Assembly: GCA_964035575.1 (NCBI GenBank)
Contig: OZ037905.1
Span: 1,203,001 to 1,267,000 of the forward strand
Direction of reading: 5' to 3'
Length of the DNA stretch: 64,000 nucleotides
Source of the DNA: Rhynchopus sp. YZ270_cl-10
Taxonomy: Eukaryota > Euglenozoa > Diplonemea > Diplonemida > Diplonemidae
The position numbers and the translations under genes are program-made. The notes beneath the pieces are model-generated. The model was not told the DNA's origin and did not search any database. It was given only the letters and a program-made list of their open reading frames with translations. Of the stretch, positions 1-10,961 are shown in pieces. Position 1 is the first letter of the stretch. Each line of letters begins with the position of its first letter.

Positions 1-96
1 CCCTGCATACCAATCCCTGCCCGTCCACTTCACCTGTGAAACCACACCCATACCCACACAACAGAACTTGAGACTAATATATATTTTTGTAAAACG

Positions 97-1749
97 ATGC
101 GTGTCTTGTGCCTTGCAGTGCTCGCAGCACTCTCATCGGCAGAGTTGGTGAAGGTGCACACCACGATCAACACCCCGCTCGGGTGGAGCAAGGTGGACGC
201 TGACATGGACACGAACCAGGTCTACGACAACGTTGTGATTGGGATGAAGCGTGCGAACCCCAAGGCTCTGCAGCAGCTTGTGGACGACATCTCGAACCCG
301 AAGAGCGCGAACTACCTGAACTACCCGTCGTACGAGGAGGTCGGGGATATGGTGCGCCCGTCGGCACAGAACACGGCTGTGGTGAAGAAGTGGCTGGCCG
401 AGCACGGCATCCGCACTGTGGTGGAGCACCCGCACGGCGACCACATCAGGATTGAGGCGACGCAGGAGCAGCTGTCGCACATGTCTCAGTCTGCGTTTGC
501 GACCTTTGAGCACACAACTGGGCAGAGGATTGCGCGCGCAACCGGCGGAGTGCGCCTGCCCGCAGAGGTCGCTGCCGTTGTCGAGACCTTCTCCGGATTC
601 CACGGTTTCCCCCTCGACCCCGTGTCTGCACCGCTTGTGAAGGAGAACGTGCAGGCTGCCGGAGACGTGACACCCCCGTTCCTGCGCAACACCTACAACA
701 TCTCTGCTGTGCCTGCCAGCGGCAAGTCGAACATCCAGGCGATTGCGCAGTTCCAGGGCCAGTACGTGAGCGATGCGGACCTTGCGAACTTCTGCAAGAA
801 GTACGACGGCGGTGCCGACTGCAAGATCGCAAAGTACATCGGGAAGGACAAGCAGATCCTGCCCGGTGTGGAGTCGATGCTTGACACCGAGTACATGGTG
901 CCGATTGGCGGTGCCCCGACGTGGGTGTACTCGTACCCCGGAACCGACTTCTGCGCAGACCTGATTGAGTTTGCCGGGAACGTGTCCTCGGAGGCCGAGC
1001 ACCCGTCTGTGATCAGCATCAGCTACGGATCCCAGAAGATCGACTTCTGCGAGACATCGCTGATTGCGCGTTTCAGCGTGGACGTGCAGAAGCTGGCCGC
1101 CCTTGGTATCACTGTGATGATCTCCAGCGGCGACGACGGCAGTGGCCACTCGACCCGCCAGGGCATCAACGCAGGCAAGCTGAGCCCGTCGTACCCCGCA
1201 TCGATCCCGTACTGCGTGGCTGTTGGGTCGACCTGGTTCCAGCACGGCACGTCTGGCGCTGAGGAGGCCACCACACAGTTCGGATCGGGCGGAGGGTTCT
1301 CCTACGACTTTGACGCCCCGTCATACCAGACGGCCGACATTGCGACCTACCTGAACACCGTGTCGCTCCCGAAGCTGTCCTACGCCACCAGCGGCCGTGG
1401 CTCCCCTGACGTGTCGACCCTTGGCCAGTCCTTCACAGTCATGTGGCACGGGCTTCTCGAGGCTGTCGGCGGCACCTCTGCGTCGTCCCCAACCTTCGGA
1501 GGCATTGTGACCCTGCTGAACGAGGTCTGCCTTGCTGAGTCCGGGAAGACCCTCGGGTTTGCCAACCCCCTCTTCTACCAGAACCCGCAGATCTTCCGTG
1601 ACGTGACCAAGGGCACCAACGCCATTGGCAAGAACACCGAGGGATGGGAGGCCATCAAGGGATGGGATGCGTCCACAGGACTCGGAACACCAGACTTCCC
1701 GCTCATGGTTTCAGCCGTGAAGCAGGCCTGCGCCAACGCCAGGAACTGA
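97..1749 (+). CDS. Sedolisin-family (S53) serine-carboxyl peptidase, tripeptidyl-peptidase 1-like
   Basis: This gene encodes 550 aa, starting at an ATG followed by a short hydrophobic signal peptide (residues 1-15, ending LSSA). A pro-domain of about 170 residues precedes the catalytic domain, as in tripeptidyl-peptidase 1 and kumamolisin. The S53 catalytic set is visible. E259 and D263 lie in a VESMLD motif (E-x3-D), the oxyanion Asp is D346 in SSGDDG, and the nucleophile is S461 in GGTSASSP. The C-terminal DVTKGTN and GWDASTGLGTPDF segments match the family's calcium-binding end. The enzyme should be a secreted or lysosomal acid protease that removes tripeptides or cuts internally; which of the two cannot be told from sequence. 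The ORF has no introns and no visible defects. Only 96 bp of upstream sequence is in the window. Confidence 0.93.
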   Translation: MRVLCLAVLAALSSAELVKVHTTINTPLGWSKVDADMDTNQVYDNVVIGMKRANPKALQQLVDDISNPKSANYLNYPSYEEVGDMVRPSAQNTAVVKKWLAEHGIRTVVEHPHGDHIRIEATQEQLSHMSQSAFATFEHTTGQRIARATGGVRLPAEVAAVVETFSGFHGFPLDPVSAPLVKENVQAAGDVTPPFLRNTYNISAVPASGKSNIQAIAQFQGQYVSDADLANFCKKYDGGADCKIAKYIGKDKQILPGVESMLDTEYMVPIGGAPTWVYSYPGTDFCADLIEFAGNVSSEAEHPSVISISYGSQKIDFCETSLIARFSVDVQKLAALGITVMISSGDDGSGHSTRQGINAGKLSPSYPASIPYCVAVGSTWFQHGTSGAEEATTQFGSGGGFSYDFDAPSYQTADIATYLNTVSLPKLSYATSGRGSPDVSTLGQSFTVMWHGLLEAVGGTSASSPTFGGIVTLLNEVCLAESGKTLGFANPLFYQNPQIFRDVTKGTNAIGKNTEGWEAIKGWDASTGLGTPDFPLMVSAVKQACANARN

Positions 1750-2547
1750 ACTAAGTGATCGGGTCCAAATTGAGTGAACTGAACTGAGTCGAAGTGACGG
1801 CGACAGCCCACGGCTTTGCGTGCTTGTGTTCGTGTTCAGTTTTGCTCAGATTCTGACTACTATTAATTTCATTTTTTTCCTCTTCGCAGCTATTGTTTTG
1901 TTTTCTCCGTTTGCTTTACTTTTCTTCGAGTGTGTTTTCTTCTTTTTGTTTTCCTATTTGTTCAGTACCTGCATCCCAGAGGTGTTGTGCACTGTCAACT
2001 TCAATTTCAATTTGATTGTTATTTCTTCGTTTCCCCCTCCCACCACCCGTATCGTATCGTGTTGTAGTTGCTGTCTGGCAATATGTCTGTTGTGTGTCGG
2101 TAGACCATCACAGCCACAGGATGACAATACAACACGCATCCATTTGTGAAGCTAATGTGTGGCGTGTTTTTTTATCCTCCCGTTTGTCTTTGCTATTTTC
2201 CACTGCTTCTCCGCTTTGGTGAAGTGTCAGTGTGCTGTCTATATCATTCCTCATGTGTCGAGCTAACTTCACCTCCACAACTTTGTCTCATTTCCCCATC
2301 CCCTTTGAGCCCCCCGACTAAGGAGATCTAAGTTCTCAGATCTTCAATAAAAAACAATTTTTCCGCCCCACAACTTTTCTCTTTTTGTATCACTCAGCTG
2401 TGCGAACCCACCACAACCACAACTATCACACCCACTGTGTAGGTTTTATTCTTGTACACATATTATTGTCATAGGAAAAGAGTGCGTGGCGAACGTTGAA
2501 GAGCTGTTCTAAGCAAAGAACCTTACAAAAAAGAAGCAGCGTCGCAA
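1750..2547. other. Intergenic spacer, sedolisin to EGF-repeat gene
   Basis: This is an AT-rich, pyrimidine-rich spacer with no credible coding region. A polyadenylation-like AATAAA lies at 2346-2351, with a small inverted repeat (AGATCT copies) just before it. A pyrimidine tract ending in AG at 2396-2397 follows, listed separately. Confidence 0.6.
2339..2422 (+). promoter_or_regulatory. Putative poly(A) signal plus splice-acceptor junction, copy 1
   Basis: The block holds AATAAA (2346-2351), a T/C-rich tract, and CACTCAG ending at 2397, about 150 nt before the ATG of the EGF-repeat gene. It aligns over about 80 bp with 11628-11710, which sits in the same position before the MGST1-like gene. 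I infer a 3'-processing site of the upstream gene coupled to a 5'-end (possibly trans-splice) acceptor of the downstream gene. It could instead be a conserved promoter element. Confidence 0.45.
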
Positions 2548-5500
2548 ATGATGTTGCGTGCTCTGCTCGCAGCAGCGTTGCTGCTCCCCTCGGTGTCTGC
2601 CGACTACCAAGACTTCTATGAGGGCACGTGCACAGAGCTTTCTGTGTCGTCCAAGGAAAAGGCATTGCAGTGCGTATGCAAGCCGCAGGCAGACCAGCTC
2701 TACGCGTCTGTTGCGGACACGGTGTACACCCACCAGCACTGCCTGGACGGGCGCATCCGTGGTGGGCTTGGTGCGAAGACACTCTTCTCCCTCTACCCGG
2801 AGAACATCTGCGACGGGCAGCCGATGCCGATGAACTCCTTCCCCGACTGGAGCAGCCCAGACACCATGTATGTCTACTGGGCGGAGGACTCAGACGACTG
2901 GACGACTGCGGGCACACACATTGAGAAGGTGCGCTTCACGGACAGCGGGGCAGAGATTGTTGCACACATCAAGCTGCCGAAGTGCGTGCACGGAGGTGGC
3001 CTGGCCCGTGGTAAGGGTGACACCCTTGCTGTGATGTGTGCTGAGGTTGCGGGGTGGACGGAGTGGCTGCACCTGAAGATTGTTGAGGTGTCTCCAGACC
3101 TGTCCAAGGAGGTGCGCCGCTTCAGCGTGCTCCAGGAGGAATGCCGTGCAACAGGCGAGTGCAAGGGAGGATACCCGATGATGAAGGGTGCCGACTTCCG
3201 TCTTGTGCAATACATCCCGTCGCGCAACTGGTACGTGGCCTTCCACAACGGTGAGTGGGGTGGGCACGTGGCCGACGCGATCACCTTCTGGGACGGCGAC
3301 ACGGAGGAGCAGGTGTCTGGCTACGGGGACAGCTGGGCGTGCACGGGTGGGCACACGGAGACAGCACGCATGGCGTACAACGCGGAGGTGGACGAGCTTG
3401 CCGTGCTCTGCTGTTCGGACCTGGGTGGTACCTGCAACGACCCCGCTAAGGACAACTGCGACGTCGACAACAAATGGAAGAACGGGCTTGTCTTCCGGTC
3501 GCACATTGAGAAGGTGGGTCCCATTACCGTCGCACCCTTCCAGTGCGTTAACAACCAGGCGATCTCTGGTTGGCTTGGCGACCTCCTGCCATGTGGCGAC
3601 GGGTACGTGCAGGCGTGGCAGGGTCCTGACGGAGGGAAGGATGTCTTCGAGGCGCAGACGAACGACGTGGGCTTCATGCGTCTCTCGAAGAGCGGCGAGG
3701 TGCTGCTGAAGAAGTGGGTCATCAAGACAACGGGCACACGCGAGCGCAGTGTGAAGCTTGCGAAGCTTGGGTCTGGTAACTGCGACCGCTTCCTGCTTGG
3801 GTGGGGTGAGATGGCGGCGGACGCGTACTACCCTGCGAAATACTTCCTGAAGGAGATTGACGGTGACGGGAACGACCTGACTGAGGCGATTGAGGTGACG
3901 CACGCGACGATGTGGGGTGAGGACTCGCAGTGGGCAACACTTGGCAACGGTGACGTCGCCTGGGCACACACATGGAAGCGTAACGATGACGGCACACCGA
4001 ACAAGGTTGGCGAGATGACTGACGGCAGCGAAGGCGGCAAGTCCTGCACATGGAACGGCAACGGCTACGGCTACACATGGGGCACGCTTGACGACCGTCC
4101 AGGAGGCCGCTTCCACACGAACGAGGCCTTCACCACACGCTACTACTCGAAAGAAGTCACAGAGCCGACACCGGCCCCGCCAACAGATGTGCCCGCAGCA
4201 GATGTGGACGAGTGCGCAGTCATGATGCCCTGTGGTGATGGACAGACATGCACGGAAGTGGACATGCAGGTGACAGGCGACTTCACATGTGTGTGTGACA
4301 GCGACGCTACAGTGACAGCGACAGGCATGCCGGCAGACTGTCCCCTTGATGAGTGTGAGGCAAAGCCGTGTGGCGACGACCAGACCTGTGCGGATCCAGA
4401 CACATCTGCGTCTGTGCTCAACGACTACACCTGCACCTGCACTGCTGATGCCTCGATCAAGGCAACTGGAGCTGCGGCAACTTGTACAATTGACGAGTGT
4501 GAGGCAAAGCCGTGTGGAGATGACCAGACCTGTTCCGACCCAGACACAAGCTACGGCAGCCAGCACGACTTCGTGTGCACCTGTGACATTGACACAAGCA
4601 TCACACAGAAGGACGGCCCCGCAACATGCTCGAAGGACGAATGTGAGTCGAACCCTTGTGGCGACGACCAGACCTGCGAGGACCCTGTGAAGACTCTCCA
4701 GAGCCTGAAGGACTACACCTGCACATGTGACAACGGAGTGAAGGCAACAGGTGGGAAAGCCACATGCACGATCGATGAGTGCGAGGCAGCACCCTGTGGA
4801 GATGACCAGACCTGCTCCGACCCAGACACAAGTTACCTCGTGCAGCATGATTTCGTGTGCACCTGCGATGTTGACACAAGCATCACACAGAAGGACGGAC
4901 CTGCAACGTGCTCGAAGGATGAGTGTGAGTCTAGCCCTTGTGATGATGACCAGACATGCGAGGACCCTATGAAGACACTCCAGAGCCTGAAGGACTACAT
5001 CTGCACATGTGACAACGGAGTGAAGGCAACCGGCGGATCAGCAACTTGTACAATTGACGAATGTGAGGCAAAGCCGTGTGGGGATGGCCAGACCTGTTCC
5101 GACCCAGACACCAGCTACCTTGTGCAGCACGACTTCGTGTGCACGTGTGATGTCGACGCAAGCATCACACAGAAGGATGGACCTGCAACATGCTCGAAGG
5201 ACGAGTGTGAGTCAAACCCTTGTGGTGATGACCAGACCTGCGAGGACCCTCTGAAGACCCTCAAGAGCTTGAAAGACTACACCTGCACATGTGACAACGG
5301 AGTGAAGGCAACAGGTGGGAAAGCCACATGCACCCTTGACGAATGTGAGGCAAAGCCGTGTGGAGATGGCCAGACCTGTTCCGACCCAGACACCAGCTAC
5401 CTCGTGCAGCACGACTTCGTGTGCACGTGTGATGTCGACGCAAGCATCACGAAGACTGACGGCCCCGCAACATGCTCGAAGGACGAGTGTGAGTCAAACC

Positions 5501-8500
5501 CTTGTGATGCTGACCAAACATGCGAGGACCCTGTGAAGACTCTTCAGAGCCTGAAGGACTACACCTGCACATGTGACAACGGAGTGAAGGCAACAGGTGG
5601 GAAAGCCACATGCACGATCGATGAGTGCGAGGCAGCACCCTGTGGAGATGACCAGACCTGCTTCGACCCAGACACCAGCTACCTCGTGCAGCACGACTTC
5701 GTGTGCACCTGCGATGTTGACACAAGCATCACACAGAAGGACGGACCTGCAACGTGCTCGAAGGACGAGTGTGAGTCGAACCCATGTGGTGATGACCAGA
5801 CATGCGAGGACCCTGTGAAGGCGCTCAAGAGCCTGAAAGACTACACCTGCACCTGCAGTGCTGATGCCTCGATCAAGGCAACTGGAGCTGCAGCAACCTG
5901 CACAATTGACGAATGCGAGGCAAAGCCGTGTGGAGATGGCCAGACCTGTGAGGACCCAGACACCAGCTACGGCAGCCAGCACGATTTCGTGTGCACCTGT
6001 GACATTGACACAAGCATCACACAGAAGGACGGCCCCGCAACATGCTCGAAGGATGAGTGTGAGTCGAACCCTTGTGGCGATGACCAGACCTGCGAGGACC
6101 CTGTGCAGACGCTCAAGAGCCTGAAGGACTACACCTGCACATGCGACAACGACATGAGTGTGCAGGCTACAGGAGCTAAGGTGGTGGCATGCTCCCTCGA
6201 CGAATGTGTCCCTAACCCGTGTGGTGATGCACAGACGTGCTCTGACCCCGTGCAGACGTTGGGGTCGAGGTTTGACTTCACGTGCACCTGCGATGTGGAC
6301 AAGATGACTGTGAAGACAGGTGCAGCAGCAGTGTGCGAGGTGGACGAGTGCGAGTCGATGCCCTGTGGTGACGGACAGACGTGCACAGACATGGACAAGT
6401 CGCCCAGTGCGACAGGTAGCTTTGAGTGCGTGTGTGCGAACGGGGAGAAGCAGACAGGTGCGCCTGCTGTGTGCATGAAGGGCGACACTGACGAGTGCGC
6501 AGGCAACCCTTGTGCAGGACAGGACTGTGTAGACCCCGATACGACAAGCACCAGCACACTCGACTTTGTGTGCACGTGCACGACGGGCATGGGATCTGCG
6601 ACCGGATCGGCTGCTGTGTGTGAGGTAGACGAGTGTGAGGCGAACCCGTGTGGGAGCAGCCAGGACTGTATTGATGCAGACAAGGCTGTGTTGAGCACAG
6701 ACGACTACACGTGCAGCTGCAAGGGAGGTGCCACAGGGTCGATGGTGGGTGGTGTTGCGACGTGTGAATTGGACGAGTGTCTTGCGAAGCCATGTGGCGA
6801 TGTCCAGACCTGTGCAGACAAGAGCAAGGACCTATCTGTGACTCTCGACTACACCTGCACATGTGCAAACGGTGTCACATCGACTGGTGGTCCAGCGACG
6901 TGTGAACTTGACGAATGCACAGCAGCCACACCACCCTGTGGGGATGGACAAACATGCGAAGACAAGGACACAAGCTACCTTGTGCAGCACGATTTCATAT
7001 GCACCTGCGACAACGATGCGACTCTTACAAACATTGATGGACCTGCAACATGCTTCAATGACGAATGCAAGAACAACCCTTGTGGCGACGACCAGACATG
7101 TGAGGACCCTGAGCAATCGCGCACTAGCCTAAAGGACTACACCTGCACGTGTGACAACGGAGTGAAGGCAACAGGTGGGAAAGCCACATGCACCCTTGAC
7201 GAGTGTGAGGCAAAGCCGTGTGGAGATGGCCAGACCTGTTCCGACCCAGACACAAGCTACCTCGTGCAGCACGACTTCGTGTGCACCTGTGACATTGACA
7301 CCAGCATCACACAGAAGGACGGCCCCGCAACATGCTCGAAGGACGAGTGTAAGTCGAACCCGTGTGGCGATGACCAGACCTGCGAGGACCCTGTGAAGAC
7401 TCTCCAGAGCCTGAAAGACTACACCTGCACCTGCAGTGCTGATGCCTCGATCAAGGCAACTGGAGCTGCAGCAACCTGCACAATTGACGAATGCGAGGCA
7501 AAGCCGTGTGGAGATGACCAGACCTGTTCCGACCCAGACACAAGCTACGGCAGCCAGCACGACTTCGTGTGCACCTGTGACATTGACACAAGCATCACGC
7601 AAAAGGACGGCCCCGCAACATGCTCGAAGGACGAATGTGAGTCGAACCCTTGTGGTGATGACCAAACATGCGAAGACCCTATGAAGACGCTCAAGAGCCT
7701 GAAGGACTACACCTGCACCTGCAGTGCTGATGCCTCGATCAAGGCAACTGGAGCTGCAGCAACCTGCACAATTGACGAATGCGAGGCAAAGCCGTGTGGA
7801 GATGGCCAGACCTGTGAGGACCCAGACACCAGCTACGGCAGCCAGCACGACTTCGTGTGCACGTGTGTTGTCGACGCAACTCTGAGAAAGACTGACGGAC
7901 CCGCAACGTGCTCGAAGGACGAATGTGAGTCGAACCCTTGTGATGCTGACCAGACATGCGAGGACCCTGTGAAGACTCTTCAGAGCCTGAAGGACTACAC
8001 CTGCACATGTGACAACGGAGTGAAGGCAACAGGTGGGAAAGCCACATGCACGATCGATGAGTGCGAGGCAGCACCCTGTGGAGATGACCAGACCTGCTCC
8101 GACCCAGACACCAGCTACCTCGTGCAGCATGATTTCGTGTGCACCTGCGATGTTGACGCAAGCATCACACAGAAGGACGGACCTGCAACGTGCTCGAAGG
8201 ATGAGTGTGAGTCTAGCCCTTGTGGTGATGACCAGACATGCGAGGACCCCGTGCAGACGCTCAAGAGCCTGAAGGACTACACCTGCACCTGCAGTGCTGA
8301 TGCCTCGATCAAGGCAACTGGAGCTGCGGCAACCTGCACAATTGACGAGTGTGATGCAGGACCCTGTGGAGATGACCAGACCTGTTCCGACCCAGACACC
8401 AGCTACGGCAGCCAGCACGATTTCGTGTGCACGTGTGTTGTCGACGCAACTCTGAGAAAGACTGACGGACCCGCAACATGCTCGAAGGACGAATGTGAGG

Positions 8501-9333
8501 CGAACCCGTGTGATGATGACCAGATGTGTGTGGACCCTGTGAAGACGCTCACAAGCCTGAAGGACTTCACTTGCACATGTGGGAATGGGGTCAAGGCAAC
8601 CGGCGGGGCTGCCGACTGCAGTGCCACTAAGACAAAGACCACAGCAGCGCCTGCAGGAAGCACGCCAGCACCGCCAGTTGACACACCCCTGCCGAGTGGA
8701 GAGACGTTTGCACCGCAGGTCACAACACCGCTGCCAAGCGGTGAGACACTCGCGCCAGTTGACGTTGACGGAACACCCCTGCCAAGTGGCCAGACCCGTG
8801 CCCCAGTTGACATCACCTCCCTGCCAAGCGGCGAGACATACACACCAGAGACCCGCTCCCCAGGCCCCAGGCCTGTGACCGGGAAGGTGACCTCCCGCAC
8901 ACTGCGCCCGTTTGACAAGGAGGAGTACAAGAAGCGTGTGGCACGTCGCACGGGTGAGCCTGTTGATACGATTGAGGTGACGGCAACGGATGTGGGCGAC
9001 GGGGAGGACATGCTGGTGACGACCTTCACGGGTGCTGAGGGGGCGGCAGCAGCGGCGCTGTTGGAAGAGCTTCTTGGAACGGGTGAGTTCTCGGACCTGC
9101 GTGGGTCTGCCGGGACACCTGACACCCCTGAGCCTGCCACGGACGACAGCAGCACGGCTTGGTGGGTGTGGCTCGTTGCTGCCCTGGGTGGTGTTGTGTG
9201 CCTGGGGGCCATGGCAGCAGCCCTTGCGGTGAAGCGGAATGCTGGCGACGGCATCTCGCTTGCGGAGTTCTGCGAGGTCAATGCCGAGCATGAAGAGATG
9301 GACCACTCGCAGCACGAGTTTGCCTCTGTGTAG
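2548..9333 (+). CDS. Giant type I membrane protein with 31 EGF-like modules
   Basis: This gene encodes 2,261 aa. A signal peptide (residues 1-18) is followed by an extracellular region of about 530 residues that I do not recognise. Then come 31 EGF-like modules of 40-48 residues, each starting DECxxxPCGDxQTC and holding six cysteines, with the C-x-C pair typical of EGF domains. The acidic DEC start resembles calcium-binding EGF modules. Most modules alternate between two types: A ends ...SITQKDGPATC and B has EDPVKTLxSLKDYTC. So the array grew largely by copying A-B dimers of about 280 bp. A Pro/Thr/Ser linker with four PLPSGET-like repeats follows. After it come a small SEA-like region, one membrane span (around 9157-9225, VWLVAALGGVVCLGAMA) and a cytoplasmic tail of about 40 residues. 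It is probably a cell-surface adhesion or recognition protein. No intron is needed. Confidence 0.9.
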   Translation: MMLRALLAAALLLPSVSADYQDFYEGTCTELSVSSKEKALQCVCKPQADQLYASVADTVYTHQHCLDGRIRGGLGAKTLFSLYPENICDGQPMPMNSFPDWSSPDTMYVYWAEDSDDWTTAGTHIEKVRFTDSGAEIVAHIKLPKCVHGGGLARGKGDTLAVMCAEVAGWTEWLHLKIVEVSPDLSKEVRRFSVLQEECRATGECKGGYPMMKGADFRLVQYIPSRNWYVAFHNGEWGGHVADAITFWDGDTEEQVSGYGDSWACTGGHTETARMAYNAEVDELAVLCCSDLGGTCNDPAKDNCDVDNKWKNGLVFRSHIEKVGPITVAPFQCVNNQAISGWLGDLLPCGDGYVQAWQGPDGGKDVFEAQTNDVGFMRLSKSGEVLLKKWVIKTTGTRERSVKLAKLGSGNCDRFLLGWGEMAADAYYPAKYFLKEIDGDGNDLTEAIEVTHATMWGEDSQWATLGNGDVAWAHTWKRNDDGTPNKVGEMTDGSEGGKSCTWNGNGYGYTWGTLDDRPGGRFHTNEAFTTRYYSKEVTEPTPAPPTDVPAADVDECAVMMPCGDGQTCTEVDMQVTGDFTCVCDSDATVTATGMPADCPLDECEAKPCGDDQTCADPDTSASVLNDYTCTCTADASIKATGAAATCTIDECEAKPCGDDQTCSDPDTSYGSQHDFVCTCDIDTSITQKDGPATCSKDECESNPCGDDQTCEDPVKTLQSLKDYTCTCDNGVKATGGKATCTIDECEAAPCGDDQTCSDPDTSYLVQHDFVCTCDVDTSITQKDGPATCSKDECESSPCDDDQTCEDPMKTLQSLKDYICTCDNGVKATGGSATCTIDECEAKPCGDGQTCSDPDTSYLVQHDFVCTCDVDASITQKDGPATCSKDECESNPCGDDQTCEDPLKTLKSLKDYTCTCDNGVKATGGKATCTLDECEAKPCGDGQTCSDPDTSYLVQHDFVCTCDVDASITKTDGPATCSKDECESNPCDADQTCEDPVKTLQSLKDYTCTCDNGVKATGGKATCTIDECEAAPCGDDQTCFDPDTSYLVQHDFVCTCDVDTSITQKDGPATCSKDECESNPCGDDQTCEDPVKALKSLKDYTCTCSADASIKATGAAATCTIDECEAKPCGDGQTCEDPDTSYGSQHDFVCTCDIDTSITQKDGPATCSKDECESNPCGDDQTCEDPVQTLKSLKDYTCTCDNDMSVQATGAKVVACSLDECVPNPCGDAQTCSDPVQTLGSRFDFTCTCDVDKMTVKTGAAAVCEVDECESMPCGDGQTCTDMDKSPSATGSFECVCANGEKQTGAPAVCMKGDTDECAGNPCAGQDCVDPDTTSTSTLDFVCTCTTGMGSATGSAAVCEVDECEANPCGSSQDCIDADKAVLSTDDYTCSCKGGATGSMVGGVATCELDECLAKPCGDVQTCADKSKDLSVTLDYTCTCANGVTSTGGPATCELDECTAATPPCGDGQTCEDKDTSYLVQHDFICTCDNDATLTNIDGPATCFNDECKNNPCGDDQTCEDPEQSRTSLKDYTCTCDNGVKATGGKATCTLDECEAKPCGDGQTCSDPDTSYLVQHDFVCTCDIDTSITQKDGPATCSKDECKSNPCGDDQTCEDPVKTLQSLKDYTCTCSADASIKATGAAATCTIDECEAKPCGDDQTCSDPDTSYGSQHDFVCTCDIDTSITQKDGPATCSKDECESNPCGDDQTCEDPMKTLKSLKDYTCTCSADASIKATGAAATCTIDECEAKPCGDGQTCEDPDTSYGSQHDFVCTCVVDATLRKTDGPATCSKDECESNPCDADQTCEDPVKTLQSLKDYTCTCDNGVKATGGKATCTIDECEAAPCGDDQTCSDPDTSYLVQHDFVCTCDVDASITQKDGPATCSKDECESSPCGDDQTCEDPVQTLKSLKDYTCTCSADASIKATGAAATCTIDECDAGPCGDDQTCSDPDTSYGSQHDFVCTCVVDATLRKTDGPATCSKDECEANPCDDDQMCVDPVKTLTSLKDFTCTCGNGVKATGGAADCSATKTKTTAAPAGSTPAPPVDTPLPSGETFAPQVTTPLPSGETLAPVDVDGTPLPSGQTRAPVDITSLPSGETYTPETRSPGPRPVTGKVTSRTLRPFDKEEYKKRVARRTGEPVDTIEVTATDVGDGEDMLVTTFTGAEGAAAAALLEELLGTGEFSDLRGSAGTPDTPEPATDDSSTAWWVWLVAALGGVVCLGAMAAALAVKRNAGDGISLAEFCEVNAEHEEMDHSQHEFASV

Positions 9334-10350
9334 TGTGCCTATGTGTGGGTGGCCTTGTTTCATAAGAAAGAGGCAACCCTGAGTGGAGGCACGCATAAGA
9401 CAAGAATGCACGTATCCAGCGAAGAGTTTTTCAATAGCACATAGTGCATAACCCAGACTGCAGAACACAGTTCCAAGAAAACAAAGTTTTGCAGCCTTCT
9501 AACCAGCACATATCATATCATACCATACCAGGCAGCCGTTAGTGCTTTGCAAAGAAACGTCGGATGTTTTATTCTGACAAAAAAACACAAGAATTCTTAT
9601 ACTTTTGTTTCTCGTTTTTACCGATTTTTTTCGATTTTTTCCGATTTCCCCCCGATTTTCCGACTTCTTTCCCCCCCCAAGAAATATGTCTCGCTTCAGT
9701 TTATTGAAACTAGGCTTCCAAAGGTGACACACGTAACATGAACAAGCATGTGTCCCATGAGGTCTATTCATCAAGAGTAGTTTCTTCCTTTTAGCTGCAC
9801 ACTTCCTCTCCATCCGTTGCGACTTCAGCCTCATTAGATGTACAACCCGTATGGACGTGACGGGGTTGTGTGACGTGGCATGCTGTTTTGGCAGGCCCAT
9901 GTCAGCGACATATATCCTACTCGGCTGTTGTCCTGCGATACGTGGCAGTGTTTTTCAACTTTTTTTTTTTTTGCAAAAGATTACTTTGTGCTTTGTGTGA
10001 TTTGTGTCATTAATTTTTCTTTGCAAAACAACAACAAAAACGAAGTGTTGCCCTCTTCACTGACACTTCAGACACAACTCTCACCGGTGTTTTCAGTCCA
10101 AAAACAAAACTAAAGGAGGACATGAAAAGGACACAATATCACACCTGAGATTGTTGCTGTCGTAGTTGGTACAAGCAGCGGCACAACCCCTCCCCCTCCC
10201 CCTTCCCCCTTGCGACTTGTTATAAACTGTTTTCACCATCTCCCAATACAATGTTCTTTAGGACTACCCGATTTGTTTTCCAATGTATATTGTGTTCTCA
10301 CGAGATACAATTATCTCTTGAGTTTTTTTTTACTCACAGTTTTCTTTTTA

Positions 10351-10388
10351 CTCTCACGACAGTGTACCAAAGTACACTGCCATGAGAG
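10351..10388. repeat. Strong stem-loop (two-step palindrome)
   Basis: CTCTCA at 10351-10356 pairs with TGAGAG at 10383-10388. CAGTGTAC at 10360-10367 pairs perfectly with GTACACTG at 10372-10379 around a 4-nt loop. The stem is followed by TGCTTTT, as is the second palindrome at 10909. Confidence 0.6.
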
Positions 10389-10512
10389 TGCTTTTGTAAT
10401 TTTTCAAGCTTTTTTTCTTCTTTGAGTAAGGTTCGTTCGAAGTCTCTCCCCTTTTAAAGGAATTCTCTTCGCGAAGCGATCTTTTCGTTCAACACAAATT
10501 GTTTTCAAGAAA

Positions 10513-10540
10513 GGTGACTAAGCACGAGGGGCTTGTCATC
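10513..10540 (+). ncRNA. Small hairpin family, copy 1
   Basis: GGTGAC pairs with GTCATC and AAGC with GCTT around an ACGAGGG loop. The copies at 10962 and 11116 keep the same outer stem, with different but still complementary inner bases. The role is unknown; an RNA element is inferred from pairing alone, and the strand is assigned by similarity among copies. Confidence 0.35.
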
Positions 10541-10908
10541 ATCTTACTAAAACCCCCTCTCCCCATCCACCCTCTCCTTACCCCCTTTTTGCATCTTTTC
10601 TATTTTCTGTAAATAGAAAGTATGCAAACGAATCTGAATTATGGATTTAATTTTTTTTTGCATGTTCCAACATCTTTTGCTTTTGGGAAAGCCAAAGCAA
10701 AGCAGCGAAACTCGATACATTTATATTTCTATAACTTTCCTTCCCGACCCCCACACCACACTACAAAGGGGTTTTTACGCGGAAGTGTGGTAGGCTAGTA
10801 CACTGGTCTGCTCCTTTTGCGTTTTTGCTTGCAGCACAACGTCCGGTATTCACACCCCACTTAGAACCGATGTGGGGAGTGAGGACATTGTGTGTTCACT
10901 CTTTTAGG

Positions 10909-10926
10909 CTCTCTGTGCACAGAGAG
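10909..10926. repeat. 18-bp perfect palindrome
   Basis: CTCTCTGTGCACAGAGAG is a perfect palindrome followed by TGCTCTTT. Like the one at 10351, it lies upstream of a GGTGAC-type hairpin. Confidence 0.6.
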
Positions 10927-10961
10927 TGCTCTTTGTCTTTCAAATGCTCTTTTAGGTCATA

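Noticed and set aside
10420-10460. tRNA B-box-like GTTCGAAGTC
   Set aside because: No acceptor stem, anticodon arm or A box can be fitted around it; I found no tRNA in the window.
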